Below, one piece after another: positions 1-6,447 of a DNA stretch of 10,987 bases. A program made the translations under genes and the position numbers. This stretch comes from Candidatus Saccharimonadota bacterium (lineage in GTDB: Bacteria; Patescibacteriota; Saccharimonadia; Saccharimonadales; Saccharimonadaceae). Each line of letters begins with the position of its first letter. The first letter of the stretch is position 1. Location: the NCBI GenBank assembly GCA_028289095.1, contig JAQGGY010000008.1, forward strand, positions 1 to 10,987, in the 5' to 3' direction. The notes below the pieces were generated by a model that was not told where the DNA came from, searched no databases, and saw nothing but the letters and a program-made list of their open reading frames with translations.

Positions 1-1080
1 ATGATGAAGAATTATGCCTATATGATCCGTAAGTTTGGCTTTATTCCTACCGCCAACCGCACATATTTCCTCAGTCGTTCTCAGCCGCCGTTCTTTGCGC
101 ATATGGTCAAATTGCTTGCCCGTCACAAAGGTCGACGCCGAACATTAATTGAATATTTACCGTATCTATTGATCGAATATCGTTTTTGGATGAAAGGACG
201 CGGTTCGTTACGCGAAAACTTTGATCATCAGGCGCTTGCCCGGGTGGTACAAATGCCTAATGGTGTCATTTTGAACCGTTACTATGACAATAAAATGACG
301 CCTCGTCCCGAATCACACAAAGAAGATGTGGAAACGGCACATGGCAAAACACAAGATGAAACAGATGCAATGTATCTTCACCTGCGTGCAGGTGCAGAAT
401 CTGGTTGGGACTTTAGTTCCCGTTGGTTTGAAGATGCAGATGATATTACGACGATCCATACGACTGATATTATCCCTGTTGATTTGAATAGTTTACTGTA
501 TCAGTTAGAAATTAGCATCGCCGAAGCGTACCGGTATATGCTGCAACCGATACTAGCAAAAAAATACTTGCTAGCGGCGGAGCGCCGTGAAAAAGCCATT
601 CAAAATTATTGTTGGAGTGAAAAAGAGCAGTTTTTTGTTGATTATGATTTCAAAAAAAACGAACCGACAAAGCATCTAACGCTTGCCGCTGTTTTTCCAC
701 TGTATGCAAAAATCGCAACCTCTAAGCAAGCTGCTGCCGTGGCTGCGCGCATCGAAAAAGACTTTTTGAAAACGGGTGGTCTAGTGACGACACTCGAAAA
801 CACTGGACAACAATGGGATGCGCCAAATGGCTGGGCGCCACTACAATGGGTAGCGATCGAAGGTCTACGACATTATGGTTACCATCAGCTTGCCGACAGA
901 ATCAAACACAATTGGGTGACAGTGAATGTAAAAGTATTTAAAGAGCAGGGTAAAATGATTGAAAAATATGACGTTCAAAGTGAAACTGGTGTTGGCGGTG
1001 GTGGTGAATATCCGTTGCAGGATGGATTTGGCTGGACGAATGGAGTGCTGGCGGCGCTACTGGAAGAATCTAAGGATTAA
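1..1080 (+). CDS. Trehalase, GH37 family (5' end outside the window)
   Basis: Hydrolyses alpha,alpha-trehalose to two glucose molecules by inversion. Visible family signatures are the segment around residues 14-30 (IPTANR then RSQPPFF), ESGWD at 133-137, QWDAPNGWAP at 271-280, EKYD at 321-324 and GGGGEYPLQDGFGWTNG at 332-348. The likely acid Asp137 and base Glu321 are 184 residues apart, the same spacing as Asp312 and Glu496 in E. coli TreA. This places residue 1 near TreA residue 176. The N-terminal part, including the first trehalase signature (PGGRF type), therefore lies upstream of the window, and the Met at base 1 is internal rather than the start. Whether the enzyme is secreted cannot be judged without that end. 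It converges on a second (alpha/alpha)6 glycosidase across a shared terminator. Family assignment is firm; the periplasmic or cytoplasmic class is open. Confidence 0.95.
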   Translation: MMKNYAYMIRKFGFIPTANRTYFLSRSQPPFFAHMVKLLARHKGRRRTLIEYLPYLLIEYRFWMKGRGSLRENFDHQALARVVQMPNGVILNRYYDNKMTPRPESHKEDVETAHGKTQDETDAMYLHLRAGAESGWDFSSRWFEDADDITTIHTTDIIPVDLNSLLYQLEISIAEAYRYMLQPILAKKYLLAAERREKAIQNYCWSEKEQFFVDYDFKKNEPTKHLTLAAVFPLYAKIATSKQAAAVAARIEKDFLKTGGLVTTLENTGQQWDAPNGWAPLQWVAIEGLRHYGYHQLADRIKHNWVTVNVKVFKEQGKMIEKYDVQSETGVGGGGEYPLQDGFGWTNGVLAALLEESKD

Positions 1081-1081
1081 T

Positions 1082-1109
1082 AAAAAGCGGCAGATTATGC
1101 CGCTTTTTT
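1082..1109. terminator. Bidirectional intrinsic terminator between convergent glycosidase genes
   Basis: An 11-bp perfect stem (AAAAAGCGGCA at 1082-1092, TGCCGCTTTTT at 1098-1108) closes a 5-base GATTA loop and is followed by T on the + strand. The A-tract on the left gives a T-tract on the - strand, so it can stop both trehalase and the convergent gene. The stop codon of the minus-strand gene (1095-1097) sits inside the loop, and its last codons form one arm. Confidence 0.85.
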
Positions 1110-2627
1110 AACACTGACATCATAGGTCGTTAAGTCGACGCCGCGCCGTTCCAGGCGTTTTTTTGTTGCTAAAATCACCGCAACTGACCATGCTTGTACT
1201 TCTTGGGGTGGCTGATCAACTTTATTTTCACGCTGGTTAATTTCGTCCCAAACAATAATTGTCTGATGGTTGACGCTTGGCGTGTCACTATCATCGCCGC
1301 GTACATATTCGGGGAACATTTTAGTGACATTAACGACGTTTAGAATGCGACGGTCTAGCTCGTCCGCTTCTTCATTGTAACCATGGCGGCGCATACCTTT
1401 TGCTACGTGGTGCGTATCCCACAACCAAACACTGCCGTTATGGTACGATCCAGGCCTAAAGCGGAACTCGTCGCTTGCTAGGGTGCGTATGCCACTAATA
1501 TTTAACATTTCTGGTGACATGATGTGTCGAGCGACAGCTTGACGCATATTGATATCTTCTGGATCATCGCCGTCTAGTAATCGTGAATTCAGTACGTGTC
1601 CCATGTTTGAAGTGCGAATTTTTAATTGTCGTAGCTGTCCTTGTTCGTCGCGGTCAGTGCCTAAAACAAAGTAGCCGCCTTTATCCTCTGTCCAGAATGT
1701 CGATTTAATAGCTTGCTTTAATCGTGCGGCTTGGGCGCGCAGTTCTTGGGCTTGGTCCGTTTGGTCAAGGGCGTCTTCAAATAATTCAGCGGCGTCAATT
1801 AAGGCGTCGTAGGTCGTAACTTGCACTTCTACAGAGGCGATGCCTTTTTCATGATTGGCGATAGTTCCGTCGGCATGATGGTAGGCATCCCATGAATCTT
1901 TCCAAACTTGATTTTCAATACCCTTTGGAATGGCGGCTTTATATTCTAACAAGCCCTCGGGATTACTGCTGACGCGGCGGCTAATCCATGCAAGTGCCAT
2001 TTCGAGTGCATGCGTCATTGTTTGTGTGTTGCCCTGGCGATCGACGTATTCTTGGGACAGAAAGGCTCGGTTTTCTTCGGTTCGCTTACAGTAGGCAGTT
2101 AATGTGCGAATGAATTCCGGCGTGGCGTCAACAGAGCCATAGTACGGCCAGCCCCATCCTAGGCGTTCGGTTAAGTCTATGGCGATTGGGTCGTTTGGAT
2201 CACGGAATTCGTGCAGTATACGCCCTAATTCTTCCTCGCGGTTCGGGTGGTCTTCGACGCCTTGCAGTTCGGCGAGTTTTAACGTGGTCGCTCTGGCAAG
2301 CTCGGGGTAGCTGGATATTAAGTCTATTGCGACACGTAGGCCATCACGGCCAAAGAATATTTCGTATAGTCGTAAGTGATCAGGAGTTTCAACGATTTCA
2401 TTGGCGAGTGCCTTTGCTTCAAAAGCTAATGCGGCGATGCTGGGCCCGTATTTTCCTATTTCATCAGGGTGTCCAGCACGTGTCAGGCGTAGAATTTGTT
2501 CCAAACTAGACGGTGCGTTAGTAAATATACGTTTATCATGTGTAATAACGGGTAAAAGAAGATGCTCACCAGGGAGAATCTTGAAGTCTGCAGGTAGTTG
2601 TTGGGGGTCTCCGTTTAACTCATCCAT
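1095..2627 (-). CDS. Glycogen-debranching-like / amylo-alpha-1,6-glucosidase-family (alpha/alpha)6 glycosidase
   Basis: A 510-residue soluble protein with no signal peptide. Motifs shared with the C-terminal catalytic (alpha/alpha)6 barrel of bacterial debranching and GH63-like enzymes are FFGRDGL (91-97), NQVWKDSWDA (239-248), RTSNMGHVL (338-346), PGSYHNGSVWLWD (392-404), PEYVRG (439-444) and QEVQAWSVA (475-483). In relatives the Asp of the WKDS-type motif and an acidic residue near the PEY region are catalytic candidates; that is by analogy. The separate N-terminal beta-sandwich domain of many debranching proteins is short or absent, so the substrate (alpha-1,6-glucan, another alpha-glucoside or a mannosyl-glycoside) is uncertain. 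The start ATG at 2625-2627 has no Shine-Dalgarno but a TATACT box seven bases upstream, implying a leaderless mRNA. It is divergent from a GT4 gene. Confidence 0.8.
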   Translation of the reverse strand: MDELNGDPQQLPADFKILPGEHLLLPVITHDKRIFTNAPSSLEQILRLTRAGHPDEIGKYGPSIAALAFEAKALANEIVETPDHLRLYEIFFGRDGLRVAIDLISSYPELARATTLKLAELQGVEDHPNREEELGRILHEFRDPNDPIAIDLTERLGWGWPYYGSVDATPEFIRTLTAYCKRTEENRAFLSQEYVDRQGNTQTMTHALEMALAWISRRVSSNPEGLLEYKAAIPKGIENQVWKDSWDAYHHADGTIANHEKGIASVEVQVTTYDALIDAAELFEDALDQTDQAQELRAQAARLKQAIKSTFWTEDKGGYFVLGTDRDEQGQLRQLKIRTSNMGHVLNSRLLDGDDPEDINMRQAVARHIMSPEMLNISGIRTLASDEFRFRPGSYHNGSVWLWDTHHVAKGMRRHGYNEEADELDRRILNVVNVTKMFPEYVRGDDSDTPSVNHQTIIVWDEINQRENKVDQPPQEVQAWSVAVILATKKRLERRGVDLTTYDVSVKKAA

Positions 2628-2628
2628 A

Positions 2629-2657
2629 TTATCTAGTATACAACTGCATGCTATAAT
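2629..2657 (+). promoter_or_regulatory. Extended -10 promoter of the GT4 gene
   Basis: TG-C-TATAAT (2649-2657) is a perfect extended -10. The -35 position, 17 bp upstream, reads TTATCT (3 of 6 to consensus), which an extended -10 tolerates. The predicted start near 2664 leaves a leader of about 50 bases with a GAAAGGGA ribosome site before the ATG at 2715. It overlaps the promoter of the divergent glycosidase. Confidence 0.6.
2635..2640 (-). promoter_or_regulatory. Promoter -10 box of the debranching-like gene, leaderless start
   Basis: On the minus strand TATACT is followed by AGATAAT and then the ATG. The expected transcription start falls at 2628 or 2627, on or one base before the start codon. 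The -35 is weak. The box lies inside the spacer of the opposing plus-strand promoter. Confidence 0.5.
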
Positions 2658-2714
2658 GTGACTAGAATGTGCATTTAAAATATATGAATATGCTTTGTAA
2701 GAAAGGGATGAAAT

Positions 2715-3959
2715 ATGGCTCGTTTACGCGTAGCAATGATTGCGCCACCGTGGTTAGCATTGCCGATTAAGGGATATGGCGGCATCGAACTTGTCATAGA
2801 CGGGTTAATCGACGGACTTAAAAAACTTGATGTAGAAGTTGTTGTATTTGGTAACGGTGAGCGTAAAACGCGCGGAATAAAGACATACTCGCTATACAAA
2901 ACTGAAATGTTCAAAGACATTCATAGGCCCGCCTATGAGACACTGCCGATCATGAGTGCGCATTTGCAGTTTGCCCTAAATAAAATTAAAGCAGACGGTA
3001 ACTTTGATGTAATTCATGATCACAATGGCTATATTGGGCCACAGTTAATGGCATGGGCATCGGCCGACCCTGATATTCCACCTATCGTTCATACCCATCA
3101 TGGTCCTCCGTTCAGCACGAAGGAAATGTTGTCACAGGGCTTGCCAGATAATAACCCATATTGGGAGCAGCTGGCTGAACATATGGGACGATGTTTTATT
3201 ATTGGTATATCAGAAACATTAATGCGACCAGCCCCTAAGGCGCTGCAGTCACATATCTTGCCGCCTGTTTATAATGCGATCGATGTAAATCATTTTCCGT
3301 TTGTGGACAAAAAGAAGGACTATTTTATAACGCTTGCTCGCTTTTCCAGAGATAAAGGTCAGCACATTGCCGTTAAGCTAGCCGCCAAAACAAAATCACG
3401 ACTACGTATGGCGGGCACGGTGGCTGGTATCGAGTCGAGCCGAAAGTTGCTATTCGAACTTGCTAACCCGATGAGTAATTATCGCAATATGGCCGAATTC
3501 AAATATTACAGTGATCAGATTTTTTCATATACACTACGCTATCCAAAAATTACGTTTTCGGGTAATTTAAAAGGTCCGCGAAAGAACAAATTTATTAGCG
3601 AAGCAAAAGCACTATTATTTCCGATTGACTGGGAAGAACCATTTGGCATGGCGGTTATCGAGGCACTTGCGTGCGGGACGCCTGTTATTGCAATGAACCG
3701 CGGTGCAATGCCAGAAATTATCCAGCACGGCGTCAATGGATTTTTGGCGGATAATGAACAGGAATTTTTAGAATATATGGGACGATTGGACGAAATAGAT
3801 CCAGCTGCTTGCCGACAATCGGTTATTGATAAGTTTTCAAAGGATGTCATGGCTGAGAGCTACTTGGACCGTTACCATCTGGCAATAAAACTCAGTAACA
3901 GAATAAATCCAGTACGAAATGTACATGCGTTAAAATCACCGAAAAATGCTAAAAGATAG
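2715..3959 (+). CDS. GT4-family retaining glycosyltransferase (GT-B fold)
   Basis: A 414-residue cytoplasmic or membrane-associated glycosyltransferase that should use a nucleotide-sugar donor. The N-terminal acceptor domain starts with a beta strand (RVAMIAPPW, 5-13) and the GYGGIE loop (20-25), then HDHNGY (101-106) and THHG (127-130). The C-terminal donor domain has LARFSRDKGQH (207-217) and the GT4 EX7E motif, EPFGMAVIE with Glu308 and Glu316, followed by ACGTPVIAMNRGAMPE. There is no signal peptide or clear membrane helix. Start chosen for the upstream GAAAGGGA ribosome site; a nearby ATG at 2708 is out of frame. The last residues (395-414) are basic and unlike the core. The acceptor is unknown: surface glycan, glycolipid and storage or compatible-solute glycoside are all possible. 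It overlaps rarA tail to tail by 11 bp. Confidence 0.9.
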   Translation: MARLRVAMIAPPWLALPIKGYGGIELVIDGLIDGLKKLDVEVVVFGNGERKTRGIKTYSLYKTEMFKDIHRPAYETLPIMSAHLQFALNKIKADGNFDVIHDHNGYIGPQLMAWASADPDIPPIVHTHHGPPFSTKEMLSQGLPDNNPYWEQLAEHMGRCFIIGISETLMRPAPKALQSHILPPVYNAIDVNHFPFVDKKKDYFITLARFSRDKGQHIAVKLAAKTKSRLRMAGTVAGIESSRKLLFELANPMSNYRNMAEFKYYSDQIFSYTLRYPKITFSGNLKGPRKNKFISEAKALLFPIDWEEPFGMAVIEALACGTPVIAMNRGAMPEIIQHGVNGFLADNEQEFLEYMGRLDEIDPAACRQSVIDKFSKDVMAESYLDRYHLAIKLSNRINPVRNVHALKSPKNAKR

Positions 3960-3972
3960 TCTCGTCTTTTAG
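3942..3972 (-). terminator. Candidate AT-rich terminator of rarA inside the GT4 3' end
   Basis: CTAAAAGA (3949-3956) and TCTTTTAG (3965-3972) form a perfect 8-bp stem with an 8-base loop. On the minus strand it is followed by CATTTTT, which fits an intrinsic terminator, though the stem is mostly A-T. The GT4 stop (3957-3959) is in the loop and the rarA stop (3949-3951) is in the stem. No T-run follows on the + strand. Confidence 0.4.
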
Positions 3973-5121
3973 GTCGTCTGGTAAAAACCCTTTATTGTGT
4001 TTAAAGTCAGCTTCCCATTTATAATCTTTGCCATAACCTAAATCTTTCATTAGTTTTGTCGGTGCATTCCGCAGGTGAATAGGGACGGGACTGTCGGGGT
4101 ACTGCTTGGCGAGGGCTTGTGCTCGGTACATCGCTTCGCTCGTTCGGCGTGACTTTTCGGATTTCGCTAAGGCGGTCGCAACATGGAACAGAATATAGCT
4201 GCTTTCTGGCATACCGACACGTTCAACTGCTTGGAAGGCGTTTAATGCCAGGCCCAGTGCGCCATTTCCCGCCAGACCTATATCTTCACTGGCAAAGATA
4301 ACCATACGTCTCGCAATGAATTTTGGGTCCTCGCCGGCATCTAGCATTCGCGCTAAATAGTACAATGTCGCGTCGACGTCGCTACCGCGCATACTTTTAA
4401 TAAATGCGCTAATGACGTTGTAATGCATGTCGCCCTTTTTATCATAGCCGGGCACTCGTTTTTGGGCGGCCACTTTAACGATTTCTGGTGTTACTTTTTC
4501 ATCCATTGATAGTGCGAGTTCTAGGTTGCCCAGTGCGATTCGTGCATCGCCGCCAGCGAGTTCCGCTAAATAATCCAACGCTTTTGGCGTGACGTTTTTT
4601 GTTTTCTTTTCGTCTTTTAAGGCCCGCTTTAGTATCGCGATAATCGCATCCTTTTCTAATGGCTGCAAAACCAGCACGCGACTGCGTGATAATAATGGCG
4701 AAATGATTTCGAAGCTTGGATTTTCTGTTGTAGCGCCGATTAGCGTAATCAATCCCGATTCGACATGCGGCAAAAATGCATCTTGTTGTGCTTTGTTAAA
4801 TCTATGAATCTCGTCGACAAATAAAATCGTACGTAATTGCAGGTTCCAATTCTGCTTGGCATGTTCTACAACTTTTTCGACATCTTTTTTGCCACTTGTG
4901 ACAGCGGATAATTCAATAAACTCCGCCTCTACTTCGCGGGCGATAATGCGGGCAAGTGTTGTTTTGCCGCTACCTGGTGGCCCCCATAGAATCAGGCTAA
5001 CAGGTTCTTTTTTGCGAACGATCTGTCGTAGTATTTCACCGTCACCCAGCAGATGGGTTTGACCGATCACCTCATCTAAGGTTGTTGGACGCATTCGTTC
5101 AGCTAGGGGAATTCGGTGCAT
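3949..5121 (-). CDS. rarA: Replication-associated recombination protein A (RarA/MgsA, WRNIP1 family AAA+ ATPase)
   Basis: An AAA+ clamp-loader-like ATPase acting at stalled replication forks and DNA gaps in the cytoplasm. It has the N-terminal PLAERMRPTTLDEVIGQ segment (5-21), Walker A GPPGSGKT (47-54), Walker B FVDEIHRFN (101-109), sensor 1 GATTENPSF (129-137) and the SRSRV arginine-finger region (145-149). The GGDAR sensor-2 region follows, then the MgsA/RarA C-terminal tetramerisation part (SAFIKSMRGSDVDA, FASEDIGLA, then a tail with PVPIHLRNAPTKLMKDLGYG). At 390 residues it is shorter than E. coli RarA (447) but keeps all core domains. The ATG at 5119-5121 follows directly on TATAAT plus six bases, giving a leaderless transcript. 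It stands alone between convergent and divergent neighbours. Confidence 0.97.
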   Translation of the reverse strand: MHRIPLAERMRPTTLDEVIGQTHLLGDGEILRQIVRKKEPVSLILWGPPGSGKTTLARIIAREVEAEFIELSAVTSGKKDVEKVVEHAKQNWNLQLRTILFVDEIHRFNKAQQDAFLPHVESGLITLIGATTENPSFEIISPLLSRSRVLVLQPLEKDAIIAILKRALKDEKKTKNVTPKALDYLAELAGGDARIALGNLELALSMDEKVTPEIVKVAAQKRVPGYDKKGDMHYNVISAFIKSMRGSDVDATLYYLARMLDAGEDPKFIARRMVIFASEDIGLAGNGALGLALNAFQAVERVGMPESSYILFHVATALAKSEKSRRTSEAMYRAQALAKQYPDSPVPIHLRNAPTKLMKDLGYGKDYKWEADFKHNKGFLPDDLKDETIF

Positions 5122-5127
5122 AGTATA

Positions 5128-5133
5128 ATTATA
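5128..5133 (-). promoter_or_regulatory. rarA promoter -10 box, leaderless
   Basis: A consensus TATAAT on the minus strand is followed by exactly six bases (TATACT) and then ATG, so transcription should begin at the A of the start codon. There is no Shine-Dalgarno. The -35 is not recognisable. Confidence 0.55.
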
Positions 5134-5221
5134 CCTCGTGACGAAGAAGCGCGGTGAATAGTTTTGCGATTACGGGTCTAGAATGATAGTAACAAATTAA
5201 TAATTACATGGCGCATTCGGA

Positions 5222-5230
5222 TGCTATACT
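5222..5230 (+). promoter_or_regulatory. Extended -10 promoter of the first pilin gene
   Basis: TG-C-TATACT lies 10 bases before the ATG at 5241. The predicted start near 5237 gives a leader of about four bases. This position lies downstream of the alternative ATG at 5208 and argues against that start. The -35 region (TTACAT, 5204-5209) is weak. Confidence 0.5.
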
Positions 5231-5240
5231 AGAAGTGCTT

Positions 5241-5873
5241 ATGCTAATTTACAAAAAAACAAACAGTGGTTTTACGATAGTCGAGCTTCTCCTCGTCATC
5301 GTTGTTATCGGCATTTTAGCGTCGATTACGATGGTCGGTTATAATGGCGTGCAACAGCGTGCAAGAAATGTCGCGAGAACAGATTACGCATCCCGGTTTA
5401 ATGATATCCTAGAAATTTCGTTAATAAAAAATACGCCTGCAGCGATGATTGCGGCGATGGACCATGCTGATGGATGGGACAAGGCATGTCTAGGATCCGG
5501 GTATACCGATCGTAATGGTGATGCAAGAGGTGATTGCGCTGTTTTTGGCGGTACATCGTATATCCCTGATACAGCAACCTTCAATGCACTACTATCGCAA
5601 ACAGCCCTGCCTTCTATGGCCGCATATCCACCTGTGACATCAACAGATGGCGACATTACGTATGGTCCATTTGTAAATGTCGAGACGGCAGATGGTGTAT
5701 ACGTGATAGTGCTCGAATATGTATTAGAAGGCCAAAATCAAAAGTGCGCGCTAGGCCCGTTGATTTATCAAAATGGTGCAGTAAATACATTGACGCCCAC
5801 TGGTAATCCGAACTATACGGTGTCGGCATTTGGCGTGACGGAGTGCTGGGTTATGGTAGCAAAGAACGTATAG
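5241..5873 (+). CDS. Type IV pilin-like protein (prepilin N-terminal cleavage site)
   Basis: 210 residues from the Met at 5241. A short basic leader (MLIYKKTNSG) ends in Gly10 and is followed by FTIVE: mature Phe1 and Glu5, the prepilin peptidase (PilD) signature. A hydrophobic helix then runs to about residue 34. The variable globular part contains Cys83 and Cys99 bracketing D90-R-N92-G-D94-ARG-D98, which resembles a calcium-binding loop, and a second Cys pair (169, 202). It would be made in the inner membrane, cleaved and assembled into a pilus or pseudopilus. An in-frame ATG at 5208 would add 11 residues but places the promoter inside the gene, so 5241 is preferred. The next gene shares the N-terminus but not the globular domain. 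The subunit type (major or minor) is unknown. Confidence 0.85.
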   Translation: MLIYKKTNSGFTIVELLLVIVVIGILASITMVGYNGVQQRARNVARTDYASRFNDILEISLIKNTPAAMIAAMDHADGWDKACLGSGYTDRNGDARGDCAVFGGTSYIPDTATFNALLSQTALPSMAAYPPVTSTDGDITYGPFVNVETADGVYVIVLEYVLEGQNQKCALGPLIYQNGAVNTLTPTGNPNYTVSAFGVTECWVMVAKNV

Positions 5874-5886
5874 GAATAGTTTTTTT
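5861..5886 (+). terminator. Weak terminator candidate after the first pilin gene
   Basis: AAAGAAC (5861-5867) can pair with GTTTTTT (5879-5885) in seven pairs including one G-T wobble, around an 11-base loop that contains the stop codon (5871-5873). A run of seven T follows from 5880. The T-run is the main support; the stem is poor. Confidence 0.25.
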
Positions 5887-5903
5887 AACCGAGGCGATAC
5901 CGG

Positions 5904-5933
5904 TTGTGGTTAGACTGTATGCTATGTTATTCT
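5904..5933 (+). promoter_or_regulatory. Promoter region of the second pilin gene
   Basis: Two readings are possible. One is an extended -10, TG-C-TATGTT (5920-5928), starting transcription near 5935. The other is TTGTGG (5904-5909), an 18-bp spacer and TATTCT (5928-5933), starting near 5940. Both leave six or fewer leader bases before the ATG at 5941. Confidence 0.4.
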
Positions 5934-5940
5934 GGATAGA

Positions 5941-6405
5941 ATGTCCCGTATTTATAAAAAACAAACAGGCTTTACTATCGTCGAGCTATTAATCGTCATC
6001 GTTGTTATTGGTATTTTGGCGGCAATTACGATCGTTGCATATAATGGCGTCCAGGAGCGCGCACGCGTACAGCGTGCAAATACTGATCTGGCGACGTTTG
6101 CTCGGGCGATCCATGTCGCGCGCATTAACAATAACACTACTTTAATGGGGATTACATTAAGCGGATGTACACGTTGCGCTGGAACGCAAGCGGCGTACGA
6201 TCAGGCACTAGATCGTATCGGTGTCGCAGCAAATATGAATCTAAGTTCACTAAAAGCAGGTGATCCGTGGGGAAATATGTATTTTCTAGATGAAAATGAA
6301 GGTGAAGTAGCTGCAAGCCCGTGTGTGACTGACGGCTTTTCGGTCGTCAATGCAGGCACACATCCAGGCCTTATTATTCCTACAATCCCTAGGTATAACT
6401 GCTAA
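5941..6405 (+). CDS. Type IV pilin / pseudopilin-like protein with GspG-like DPWGN motif
   Basis: 154 residues. The leader MSRIYKKQTG ends in Gly10 and is followed by FTIVE with the conserved Glu at mature position 5. A hydrophobic helix extends to about residue 34, ending YNGVQERAR. The globular part holds AGDPWGNMYFLDENEGE (107-122). It resembles the conserved DPWGN segment and calcium-binding loop of type II secretion major pseudopilins (GspG) and related pilins. Four cysteines (76, 79, 128, 154) could form two disulfides; the last residue is a Cys, as in proteins with C-terminal disulfide loops. Its N-terminus is nearly the same as that of the gene just upstream, implying duplication followed by divergence of the head domain. 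Pilus and pseudopilus roles cannot be separated from sequence alone. Confidence 0.88.
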   Translation: MSRIYKKQTGFTIVELLIVIVVIGILAAITIVAYNGVQERARVQRANTDLATFARAIHVARINNNTTLMGITLSGCTRCAGTQAAYDQALDRIGVAANMNLSSLKAGDPWGNMYFLDENEGEVAASPCVTDGFSVVNAGTHPGLIIPTIPRYNC

Positions 6406-6413
6406 GCAGTTTT
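6397..6413 (+). terminator. Small hairpin with T-run at the end of the second pilin gene
   Basis: AACTGC (6397-6402) and GCAGTT (6406-6411) form a 6-bp stem whose three-base loop is exactly the TAA stop codon. Four T (6410-6413) close it. It is short, so termination may be partial. Its right arm touches the -35 box of the ddl promoter. Confidence 0.4.
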
Positions 6414-6439
6414 ACAGCGTCAGCTTTAGTAGGTATACT
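6411..6439 (+). promoter_or_regulatory. ddl promoter
   Basis: TTTACA (6411-6416), a 17-bp spacer and TATACT (6434-6439) make one of the best sigma-70-type promoters in the window. The predicted start near 6446 is two bases before the ATG at 6448, so the mRNA is effectively leaderless. No Shine-Dalgarno is present. Confidence 0.65.
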
Positions 6440-6447
6440 ACCAACAT

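Noticed and set aside
2186..2661. Plus-strand frames opposite the debranching-like gene
   Set aside because: No domains or ribosome sites; the minus-strand gene explains the open frames.
5208..5240. Longer start for pilin 1 at 5208
   Set aside because: The extension would contain the -10 box, and the 10-residue leader from 5241 matches that of pilin 2.
5887..5906. AACCG/CGGTT hairpin after pilin 1 as terminator
   Set aside because: The T-run comes before the hairpin on the + strand and gives an A-run on the minus strand, so it has the wrong order for either direction.
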